Origin: Cercozoa sp. M6MM
Lineage: Eukaryota > Endomyxa: Ascetosporea
Assembly (NCBI GenBank): GCA_040357565.1
Contig: JBDODJ010000051.1
DNA length: 64,000 nucleotides
Reading direction: 5' to 3' (one strand)
Made by a program: the position numbers and the translations under genes. The notes beneath the pieces are model-generated. The model did not search any database, was not told the origin of the DNA, and saw only the letters and a list, made by a program, of their open reading frames with translations. Shown here piece by piece: positions 19,897-29,919 of the stretch; position 1 is the stretch's first letter; each line of letters begins with the position of its first letter.

Positions 19897-21790
19897 GCAC
19901 TTGTTTTTCTGGAACAGGAACTGCTCACACCACCGAGACGTCCACCTCCAGTTCAACCCGTTGCCCCGCGAGTAGAGCGATACCCTGCCCCAACGGTTCC
20001 TTAGTTTAGCCTCTTGCATCTCCTGCCTTTAGTTTGTATCCGGTGTGTGTTGTTCTACAGGCCGTCGAGGCTGAGCCCGAGGAGGAAGCAGTCACTCCTC
20101 TATTTGCCACGGTACGCGAGTTGGAGGTACACACACTCCGGGTCTTTCCTGTGACACATGTCTCTCAATTTGCCTACAGACGGAGGAACCTGCGACACCT
20201 GTACAGGTGACTCCTGAGCCGGAGGTACTTCCGACCTCACTCTCTGTGACTGTACTCCTCTTGAGTTCAGCTGTGTGTATGTGACTCAGAGAGAACGCGA
20301 AGAAATGCGACGACTCTTGGTTCAGAGAGAGCCAGTTCTTACGGAGCAGCAACGCCTTGGAGAGTACCATGAACGCGCCGCCCGAAAATGGAACATCGAC
20401 AGCGACCGAGCTGCCCAAACTGCCAATGCTGGCTTCAATCAGTTGCACGAACTTGCGGAACAACTTGACCATCCAGGTCAAGAATTCCACCAGAAAATCG
20501 ACACGATGATCACAGACTTCACAAAGCGACTGGACGAACTGCGGGAAAAAGTGAGAATGTCCGTGGTGGCAAATACACAACGCATGGTGGACTTTATTAT
20601 CGACCAATGGACGCAAGACCTGCAGCAGTGGCAGAACGACGCTAGAACTGCTCAGGAGGCACTGTACGAAGAGTTGGAACAAGCACTTCAAGCCCAGGTA
20701 ATTTGTATCACAGACTAGACCTTTGTGTCGACATCTCTGAACTCTGTTGAGACAGGAAGAACACAAGTCGGCGAGATTCCCGGTTCCTTGCTACTGTCAC
20801 TTTTCGTCGACCCTGACCCAAGCCGACCCTTCTTTTTTTTTACTCTGTTGGTTCTGTAGGTTGTACGCGACTTGGGACCTGAGTTGGTACACACAGACTC
20901 TGTCACCTTTGTAGGTGCATTCATTTCGTTGTTGACTACAGAGAGAGGGGCCGCCCGCTGGAACCGGCGCCGTCCCAGTAAGTCTCCTCTTTGAAACTGC
21001 CCACCATGAAACATGAAATGAACATGGGATTGCAGTGGGAGCCGACATCGCGTCATGCTCGTGAAACAAGACCAGCAGAATTAGTACTGTCCTTACTTCC
21101 TTCATGTTGTTACTATCACAATGTACCATCACGGTGGCTGCAGGAACGAGAACGTCTCGACCGGGAGAAACTTGAACTCGCAGAGGACATGGCTGCATTC
21201 GATGCTCGCATGCGCACAGAGTTGGAGACACATGCAGCTCGACTCCCTGCGACACCAATTGAACAAGTGACTCCTGAAGCCGCAGTACCCTGGCTACCTG
21301 CCGCGCCTCGAAAACCGGTACCTGCGACCTCCCTCTTTGTGACTGTGTCAGATGCAACAACTCACAACTTAGCCTCAAACAACACAACGTCCTCCCACAC
21401 TCGAAGTGGTACCCATGCTAGTAAGTTTATTCTGTCGTGTATGAAATTGATTGATTGAATGTAGGGAACACCTGAATTCGCACCTCGTGTACTCTCAGTT
21501 TTGCTGAAGGGTGTAATTTTCAAAGAAGAGTGTCTGTTTGTGGGACTCACAGTTGAGTCTGACTCCTTCCACGATCACCACTGTACTCTAACTTACTGTG
21601 GCGTATGTCTTGACCCTACCTGCTGTCTCACAGGAAGGCGAGGTTCCTCCTGCTGCGACTGGAACCCCGACCACAGTGAGTCTTTCTCCATCATTCGTTG
21701 TTGTGTGTTTACACCGCATTGTTTTTTGCAGGCGACTTCGACCCCCGAAAGCTCGCCTGCGTCTTTCCCCGGAGTAACTTGAGAACCATC

Positions 21791-21840
<50 letters not shown>

Positions 21841-21850
21841 NNNNNNNNNN

Positions 21851-21942
<92 letters not shown>

Positions 21943-24900
21943 GCACCAGGCGCCTTCAGCTTTTGAAAGACTGACTGAGAGTCCGTTGCCCTCGGAAGAA
22001 GAAGAGACTTGGAAATATGAGGAAGAAGAGGTACTGCTGAACTCAAAGAACTCGATTCTACCTGACACATTTTAAACTGGGACCGCTCAGTGGCCCGTGG
22101 AGCAAGAAGAAAGAGAACTGGCACGTGCCGAAAAAGATCAGTTGGACCTCACCTTGCGAACCTGCTATGGCGAAGTTGTCGTTGCATACGATAAAGCCAG
22201 AGCGCGCACACAGCGTGCGGTTGAAGGTCTCGCCGGCATGCCGCGTCTACTGCCTGAGGTATAATTTACACTCACTTTGTGGTCAGACTGTACACTTCTC
22301 TTTCTTAGGAAGAAGTTGCGCACGTTGAACAACAACTGCAACAGCTGCAGCAGCAAGTGGAACGAAGCTTTGAAGGTCTCAAACGGGAGCAAGAAGCGCA
22401 GTTATTAGACCTGCTTCGCCAAATTCAGCAAGCTCAAACCCAGGTACGATAGCTTCCTCTAACTTGACCAGTCAAACTGATCTATTTTGCGTCCTCAGGA
22501 TGACACTCAACGATTGCGAGCTTTAGCTGACAACATGTGCCGTGCTGCCGAATTCAAAGTGCATCAGCTGGAAGACAACCTCCGTGCTGCTACAGAAGAC
22601 TTTAGACAAAACTTGCAGCGCCTTATCGAAGCTGCTCGTCAGCGAGAGGTGCCTTTTACTCTCCAAACAAGCCATGGACATTGTATACAATTGAGCTGAC
22701 TGGACAGCTTGCCGAACAAGCTGCACTGCGCCGACAGGTTGAACAGCTCCGACAAAAGCAGCTGCAAGGACCCACTCCCGCCCGAGCCGCCGAAGAACTC
22801 GCTCGTGCCGAAGCAGAACTCGCTGCATTCGATGCAGAACAAGCGCATCGAGCAGCAGAAGCAGAGGCAATTGAAGCAGCAGCCGTCCGCGCGGAGGAAA
22901 TACAACAAGAAATGGCTAAGACCATTGCAACAGAGGCTGAAACACGAGCTGAGCTGGAGCAAGAACAACGTCTTGCGGCTGCAACTTTTGGTCAAATTCA
23001 AGCACAACGCGGCCTTCTCGAACGTGAACAACGAGCGGAACAAGTCCAACGCAAACAGAAGCAGTTGCAGTTCCTGCTGCGACAGGAAGAAGAAAGAAAG
23101 CAAGCCGAAGAAGAACGTGCCGCACGTCTGCGTGGACTGCTACAACCTCCGACTCCTCCAGTCGCACCTCAGGCACCTGAGGCACCTGTACAATTACCAT
23201 TCCTGGGGCTATTTCGGTACTTTTGCACATATAATCTAAACAGGAGCTAGCGCCTACCGGTGCACCTGTCGCTGCATACCCAACACTGGTGCGCGACGTG
23301 TCGGTACAGTCCATCAGTCCTTCGTCTGTCTTTTCTTTAAGCAGCATCGTCAGTCCTGCGTGCATTATAATCAGGTTAAAATGGAAGAAGCAACGACACC
23401 ACGTACTACTGAAGGCCCTGCCGGACCGCCTGCTGTTCCTGTGGTATTGATCCACACACAGGAGATTGTTTTGATACCGTATGTGCGTGTCAGGCCGAAC
23501 CAGTGGTGCCTGCGCCTGTCGCAGAAACACCTGCAGTCCCAGCAACCGGCGTTCCATCACCCGTACTCTTTTTTTTTTTTTGTTGATGAACTTCCAGTTC
23601 AGTCGCCTGTTTGAGTGTGTCTGTGGCTGCAGGAGAAACAAGCTGAGATTGAAGACATCATGCGCCAGCTCGTGGTTAATTTTATCCTTCAACTTTCCAA
23701 AGACGAGCACTTGATGTAGGAACACGTCGCTGCACTGCCTCCCGAGCGGATCATTCACGGTCCCGAGAAGGTTCCCCCGGTCACACCTCCGACATCGAGA
23801 GCTCCTGTAGTATCCCACTTGCTGTGCACAATACCTGTCTCTCTTTCTGTCTCTTACAGTGTGTATGTGTGCCCCGGTGTGTTCTCTGAGCAGTCTCCCA
23901 CAGGGGAGGTACTTTATTCTCTTGTATGCACCCCCAGCAGCTTGTTTATAAACGTGTACTTGAAAAGAGACCCTCACATCGCTTGCCCAAACGACAAGCT
24001 GAAGCTCTGAGAGGACCTGCTGCACAAGATGAACTCCAAGAGCGACTGCGCCACGCTGAACAAGCCGCAACGGCAGTGGGAGAAGCCGAGATTGAAGCCT
24101 TGGTATCTAAATTTTAGATGTTATTTTCTTTATTGTGTGGCGGTCTTTAAATTTACATTTGTCGCATACAATAATATTCAGCTGCTTTATCAAAAACTAC
24201 ATTATTGTATATTCATTACCGTTTTTCGGCAGCAACGACAAGCAGAGCTGGAACAGCATCTGCTTCAGGTCACACTGACTGAATTGGAACGAATCAAGGC
24301 TGCAGCGGCAGCAAAAGAAGTCGAGATTCTGCCACTACTGCAGCAGCTTCCTCAGCAGGTAAGGCGTTTGGTTTCTCGGGCATTCACTACTACCCTGTGT
24401 TTCTGTGTGTTGGCAGTTTCAAGCAGTTGTTCAACAAGAACTGGACAGTCTAATTCGAGAAATCAACCAAGCTGTCGAACAACATCAAACCCAACCACTC
24501 GATCAGTTGCGCACCGAATTTGAACAGTCGCCAGAGCAGTTCGAGGCGACTGTCCAAGAAGCGATGGAACAACTGGCGAATCTCGAGCGACGCTGTGTCC
24601 GAGCACTGGAAGAATTGAAGCAACGGGTTCTTGGCACTTTGGTAAATTCAACCTCTGAACCACAAGCTATACGTTGAACCCACATTCGTTATTCGTTTGC
24701 AGCAAGGCGTTAAAGAACTTCGTGAACGCACTCGAAACCACAAGGCGAGAGTTCTGCAAGAACTCGAAACGGCACTGCAAAGTCACATTGGGGGCATGAA
24801 GGCTCGCCTTACAGAACCGCAGGTCCCTTTCACTTCTTTCTCCACTGCTTGCACTTCCTTCAATTTGAGAGCACTGCGTATCCCGGCATGATGTTTGACT

Positions 24901-25535
24901 TTTTGGCAGACGGGTGCAACTCCCGAGCGGCAGGCAGCACTGGAGGCAATGCAGCAGCAGTTTGGAGAACAGAACACTGCAATGAATCAACGCATTGAAG
25001 AAACACGTGCCATGCTCGAGCAGCGTACTGCGCAGCTGGCTGCCGAAGTACTTTGCCGACTTCACTTTGAAGCTGTTATTATTATTTGTCCGGCAGGATG
25101 AAGCTGCTGAAGTCATCCGACAACTGGAAGAACTGCACACGGAGGCGATGACTTTGATGCGAGCCCAGCACGAAGCACTAATGAAGCTGCTCGAACCTGT
25201 ACCCCGACTCTTGTGTGTGCGTGAGTGTGTGTGTGTGCGTGTGTGTGTGTGCGTGTGTGTGTGTGTGTGCGTGCGTGCGTGTGTGTCACTTGACGACGTG
25301 TCTGCATGGGTAGGAAGTGGAGGTAGAGGAAGAAGAGGAGGAAGAGGAAGAAGAGGAAGGAGAGGAGAAAGAAGAGGAAGGAGAGGAGAAAGAAGAGCCA
25401 GAGGTGCCTCCTCCGGCAGCCCCTCCGGCAGCAGCCCCTCCAGCAGCCACTCCAGCTCGCCGATGGGGCTTCACGGACCTCCCTCGAGCGGCCCTCTCGA
25501 CACTGACGTTTGGCTGGGTGCGACCTCCAGCATAG
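19093..25535 (+). CDS. Large secreted coiled-coil protein with C-terminal TFGWV motif
   Basis: Exon 1 (19093 to about 19141) encodes a signal peptide, MKLLLGISLLGTAAAA. It is followed by more than 25 small exons, nearly all joined in phase 0 and often ending in a CAG (Gln) codon. The total is about 1,300 residues. Regions in order: a helical start (LFSPQELAGMRREHARLQAE); a Pro-rich repeat of PPPGP/PPLGP units (19.64-19.74 kb); acidic PEPE linkers; and long Gln/Glu/Ala/Arg-rich coiled coils (20.29-20.70, 22.08-23.20 and 23.94-25.20 kb). A polyglutamate block (25.32-25.40 kb) and a Pro/Ala stretch precede the end ALSTLTFGWVRPPA. No cysteine-rich or enzyme domain is visible. A secreted rod-like structural protein (cell covering, extracellular matrix or extrusome matrix) is the best inference. 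It shares its C-terminal motif with the gene at 27541-28175. Confidence 0.75.
19789..19892. repeat. (GT)n intronic microsatellite with assembly gap
   Basis: A GT run interrupted by ten N (19839-19848) lies in the intron after the Pro-rich exon of the secreted coiled-coil gene. The true length is unknown because the gap falls inside the repeat. Confidence 0.97.
21793..21936. repeat. (CA)n intronic microsatellite with assembly gap
   Basis: A CA run with ten N (21841-21850), in another intron of the same gene. Here the coding strand carries CA rather than GT, so the dinucleotide is not strand-fixed. Confidence 0.97.
25214..25288. repeat. (GT)n with GC interruptions, intronic
   Basis: An imperfect GT/GC run between exons ending ALMKLLEP and starting with a polyglutamate block. 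It immediately follows the presumed splice donor. Confidence 0.9.
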
Positions 25536-25810
25536 TCGCTGAAGTCTTGATGGACACCGACATTATCGAACACTCACATCAGTTCTTTGACATGGCGCTA
25601 AGCTGAGTAAAAAAAAAAGAAGCGCTAACACCCCACATCACATTTTAGCACACACGGACACGCACGCCCTCTTTCCGTCAAAGTAAGAGGATGATCAAAA
25701 CCGCCGTTAAAAAAAAAAGAAACGCCCATTCTGGTATTTTCTGAAGCTGGAAGTGTGCTCAATCACTACATTCTGACAGCTGTCCACCAGCGGAGGTGTG
25801 CAGCAGCAGC

Positions 25811-27265
25811 CATGGGTCTCGTGAGCTCTCGTCGTTTCCGTCCCGATCGGGTTGCAGACGGTTCGAGTTCCGATCAAAATCAATCGGCACATCACACCAC
25901 TGCCGCTGGCAGGTGGGACTCTTTGGTCGGCAGTTGGCAGAATCCCCTAGACGCAAAGGCACCAGCTGACTCAGATGGCGTGCTAGTGCTCGGCAGCTGC
26001 CAGTCGTAACTTGCCTTTACACAATAGGCTGAATTGAGTCAAATCACGTTTTTATCCCCCAGCGGCCGCGAGTGTTTTGTGAATCTCGTGCGGCGTCGCT
26101 CGCTGCTGCAGGCTCCATGCGAGCTGCCTCCGTCGCCAGTGTGTGGTAGAACACAGCTACATTCACAGACCGTACCCGAAGCAGTACGTCTTTTGTACAG
26201 CCGTGGAAACGCCGCGAGTCGAGCTTGAGTCGCACGAACTGCCCAGTTTGGGGTACAGCAAAAACAGTACACGTGAACAGCGTGCCCATTTTGTGAGTGT
26301 TTAGTGGGTTCTTTGCGCACGCTCGCATCCCTGAAGAAGTAGTCCGCAACACTGCCAGTTGCGGCGTCGTTTTCACGGTAGAGCTCGAGCGAAAGAAAAA
26401 CTGGTGCAGAAATTGATTGGCGGATTTTGGATTTGCAGATCGACTCAGCAGCAGCGATGAAGTGCAATCGAAATTCGCCGCGAAACGTAGCACAATTGCG
26501 AGCTCAGATGATAGAGTTTGCGCGCAGTGACGCTGCTGCCAGGGTGCCCATCGTTGTGGCACTTTTCAACGCCTACCCAAACGAGCGAAAGGCCTTGAAG
26601 TTTGCATGCCAAGAACTGTACAATTGTACCACTGTTCTCAAGCTGCTTTGTAACAGAGTTTTTGATGTGCAGTAAGCTCTCTGCGTTGGCGAAACGAGTG
26701 TGTGCACCTTTACTTTGCCTCGTCATCCGCGAGTCGGAAAATGTAGCCACGTGCCTGTTGAAAACGAGTTTGAATTCCCCTTAATCTTGTCTGCATGCAG
26801 GTCGCTAAACAGTTCGATTTTACCTCACGCCGAAGCTCTGCCGAAAGTGTTCGCCGAGCAGTGTCGTGGTTGCAGGTACAGTCGTGGCTTTTAGTGTAAT
26901 TTAGTTTAACATCACAGGGACTTCACGGCAATAAATAGAACCCCTTAAGGCGATTTCGGTCGTCCTACGATGACTTTAGCGATATCCTGCGCGACTGGTT
27001 GCACCAGCAGCAAAGCGACTCGGACACTGAAACTGACAAAAAAAGCCGATTCAGCGCCAAACTTGACGTCGTGCTGTCGCTAGTGGCGGATTTTGCTGAA
27101 GGCGAAGCGTCGCAGTTCTGCCAGTTTCGTCACGACGGTACAATGCGTTTCTCGACATTATCCGCGCAGACGAGGCACCGACACGCGTTTGCCGTCGCTG
27201 TTGGTGCCGAGGATTACTAATCAGTTGCCCTCGTTTCAGAATCTGGCCGGATTGGCGTACTGTAG
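25811..27265 (+). CDS. Unrecognised protein with N-myristoylation-like start
   Basis: The start MGLVSSRRFRPDRV fits the N-myristoylation pattern (Gly2, Ser6, basic following residues). Exons were joined in frame through GRECFVNLVRRRSLLQAP, QYVFCTAVETPRVELES, GFFAHARIPEEVVRNTAS, IDSAAAMKCNRNSPRNVAQL, PIVVALFNAYPNERKALKFA, VAKQFDFTSRRSSAESV and SSYDDFSDILRDWLHQQQ. The end is FCQFRHDESGRIGVL with TAG at 27263-27265. The last intron contains ATTACTAATCAG, resembling a canonical branch point, 20 nt before the acceptor. The middle region alternates hydrophobic strands in a C2- or arrestin-like way, but I cannot assign it. It sits between the two TFGWV genes on the same strand. Splice choices at 26.25 and 26.4 kb are less certain than the rest. 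Confidence 0.55.
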
Positions 27266-27540
27266 GGCCGTGAGTCTGGCAAAAATGCTTCTCCTTTAAA
27301 CTGAATGCACTCAATGCACGGCAGCGCGTGTGCAAGCGACGGGTTTTAAGCTTTGAAATTGAATGATTAAAACTCTGGTTTAGATTACTTCCCAGTATTC
27401 GCATAAATTTCTGTGTGAAAACAGCATCCACGCACTTGTACGCTGAGGCACGCTGAGACAAGGTACAGACAGTGTCGATTGCCAAACGAGACTTTGCTTC
27501 AGCCGGGTTGCGTTAAATTTGCAGAGCACGAAGAAACCCG

Positions 27541-28175
27541 ATGAAAATACATGTGTTGCTTGCGCTAATGAGCGTCGCGGTGGTGAGAGTAGGCGCTGCT
27601 GACGAAGAGCAGGTGAGAGTAGGCGCTGTCACTCCAGCCGAATCGGACACCGCTCCATTTCGCGCCCCAAGCCCAACGACGGTACAAAATACAGTCTGGC
27701 CTTGATACTTTAAGACCTAACTTGTACTGCCAATACGTATTGTAGTCCTCCGAGGTGGGCACGAGTACTACGTACGTCGGACTGGAAAAGGAAGAGCGTC
27801 CACTGAAATCGGCCCTAAAGCCCATACAAACAGATATGGTACAGCCTGTAGAGTGCTTTCCCGACATACTGTATACTGTAAACCTCTAACTGTATTTCTC
27901 CCACTGGCGTACAACAGCCTGCGGAAGCACGACAGCAGAAGAAGAGCGTTCGCTTCCAGTTGCAGCCAGAGACGGCCGCGTCGCAAACCGCTGAAACTAA
28001 ACCCCGGTCCGAACCAGAGGCGCAAGGCGTCAGCGCGCATACTCCAGCTCAAGCAGTCGAGGAGGCTGAGGAAACTCCGAGTCCCGCGCCGGCGTTGAGT
28101 TGGCGAGAATACGGCCAACGCGCGCTGTCGAGCATAACGTTTGGCTGGGTGCCTCCACCGCGCGCACTAGTGTAG
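27541..28175 (+). CDS. Small secreted protein with C-terminal TFGWV motif
   Basis: Exon 1 starts MKIHVLLALMSVAVVRVGAA, a signal peptide. A 10-residue repeat follows (VRVGAADEEQ then VRVGAVTPAE, encoded by a 17-bp DNA repeat 30 bp apart). Two introns (starting GTACAA near 27681 and GTACAG near 27839) separate exons carrying SSEVGTSTTYVGLEKEE, LKSALKPIQTDM and ARQQKKSVRFQLQPE. A Glu/Pro/Ala-rich stretch leads to SWREYGQRALSSITFGWVPP and the end PRALV, TAG at 28173-28175. The mature protein would be about 135 residues, acidic and mostly disordered. The terminal motif matches the large coiled-coil protein 2.6 kb upstream, including 16 identical bases (25506-25521 and 28137-28152). Function unknown. 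Confidence 0.75.
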
Positions 28176-28577
28176 TCACTGCTGACTTTTTCAGTTTAAG
28201 TTAATTATCTGACTGGAGGTTGAACTGGAAACCGACGCGAATCAATGGTTTTAACTTCTAGTAAGTACTCGGGCTCGATTGGACTTAAAATGGCCGGACG
28301 CGAGTGAAAGTCCGTTGTACTGAAAGGAAATACTCTAGATCCAGAATGGGTACTACTCAGTAAATATAAAAATTATATAAACTTTTATCTATGCATGCAT
28401 CGCATACGTGTACCGCAGGACTGGCACAGGGGAACTACCGCTAGCGTAGTACGTAAATTGCATAGTTGGTTTCTTAGCAGACTGAACTAACTACGCTAAC
28501 TAAGACCAGCGCGGTCTGCGGTGTGGTGTACTGTACGGTATCGTATGTTTCGTTTCCGATCCATCGCATCACATGTC
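28176..28577. other. Intergenic, convergent stops
   Basis: About 400 bp, AT-rich in its middle, between two convergent genes. I see no reading frame or structured element. Confidence 0.55.
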
Positions 28578-29523
28578 TTAGGCAAAGTCGGCGTTGGCAA
28601 CGAGGATGATCGAGACGATGAGACCGAAAAGACCGAGAGCGCTGCCAAAGATCTCCACAATGAGCATTTTCACAAACAGCGACGGTTCCTACAGATAGTC
28701 ATCCTTGTGCTTGTGCGAAAAGTTCTAAAATAGAGTCATCTACCTGCGCATCGGCCAAAGCACAGCCGGCACCAGTGACGCCGATCGAGACACTGCATAT
28801 GCGTACGAAGGACAGAAATGAAAGGGAGGGGGTAAAGCAGCAAAGCACAGCGTACCCGCAAACAAAGTTTGACAGACCGACGACGAGTCCGGCAAAGAAA
28901 GACGCGTAGCCTGTGTGCAAGGAGGGGGTATGAAAGCCAAAAATTAAGCAAGAAGGAAGAAAATGAGGTGATCTCTACCCGCACGCAGTTGCTGCTGGAA
29001 CTTGTGTTCGTACAATAGATCACTCGGGTCCAGCACAGAGGCACCTGAAAGACAGTACACACTAGGTATGATAACATACCCCCTATCAGTCACACAGAAC
29101 AGTTTAAAACGGACCAGAAGTGCGAGTGTAGATGATGATGGCCATGATGAGACCAAAGATAGCGCAGGCTTCGCAGAAGATGATGCTAATGATGTTCTTG
29201 TTCCTACACGCAGGATAATTTCGTTCGGCAGCCTGACCTCAAAGTAGAGCAGACTCACTTGATTCGAGGTGCCTTCACTGCGGCACCCATCAGACTCGGC
29301 GACGTCAGCAAGATGCCCCTGCATAAACAAAGCAACAACACGATCATCATTGGCGTTTGCTGTCAACAAAATGGTCAATCGAATTGCCGATCAGATATTG
29401 TGCGAACCATGCTGCGCCTCCGACAGCTGCTGCAACCGACAGAAACACTCCCAGGTACGCCCAGAAGTATGGGGAGATCGACAGAAACGCGTCTCCCCAT
29501 GTTCGTTCGTCCAGCAAAATCAT
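28578..29523 (-). CDS. V-type ATPase proteolipid subunit c''
   Basis: Membrane-rotor subunit of the proton pump that acidifies vacuoles and endosomes. The minus-strand exons give [79 protein letters not shown], a short loop, [32 protein letters not shown] and [20 protein letters not shown], ending ANADFA. The two membrane glutamates (FCEA and IVEI) are present. The sequence and the loop between helices match c'' (Vma16/ATP6V0B) better than subunit c. The extra N-terminal helix of many c'' proteins is not seen, so length is about 178 residues. Five short introns interrupt it. The stop is TAA at 28578-28580, the start ATG at 29521-29523. Confidence 0.92.
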
Positions 29524-29919
29524 TACGACACTGGCCGAGGTGCTGCCTATGTGTCCTGATAGCTACACACCCACAGATATATGTGTGTGCACGTCAGTGC
29601 TCAGTCCCAGAACATTTTAAATTTTGCCTAGCGCTCCAGCCGGGAGCTGTTGCCGATCGCCTCGCTGCGGCGCAAATCAGGGCTATCCACGCGCGGGTTG
29701 GCGCCATGAAACCCTCTACAGCCGCGTCAGCGGCGGCTGCTGCGTCATTCGGCGCATTTTTCTGGAGTGGCCGGCGCCGAGCGTCGGCTCCCAGTGTAGT
29801 TGCAGGTACTTGTTATTGTGCTCATGAACATACGCGATTGTGCAAAAATCGTGCGGCACCAGATGATTCTTGGCTCCTGATCACTCTGTTTGATTGGATC
29901 CGCAGTGCCGCACTTGAGT
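29524..29919. promoter_or_regulatory. Shared upstream region of V-ATPase c'' and the next plus-strand gene
   Basis: About 400 bp between divergent starts. A plus-strand frame here reads an Ala-rich segment (AAIRAIHARVGAMK-like, 29.6-29.8 kb) that could be a 5' exon of the downstream gene. I could not join it convincingly. Confidence 0.4.

Noticed and set aside
22916-24070. 384-codon minus-strand open frame opposite the secreted coiled-coil gene
   Set aside because: It crosses several confirmed plus-strand introns and mirrors Gln/Glu codons; the sequence is Leu/Val-rich noise without domain motifs.
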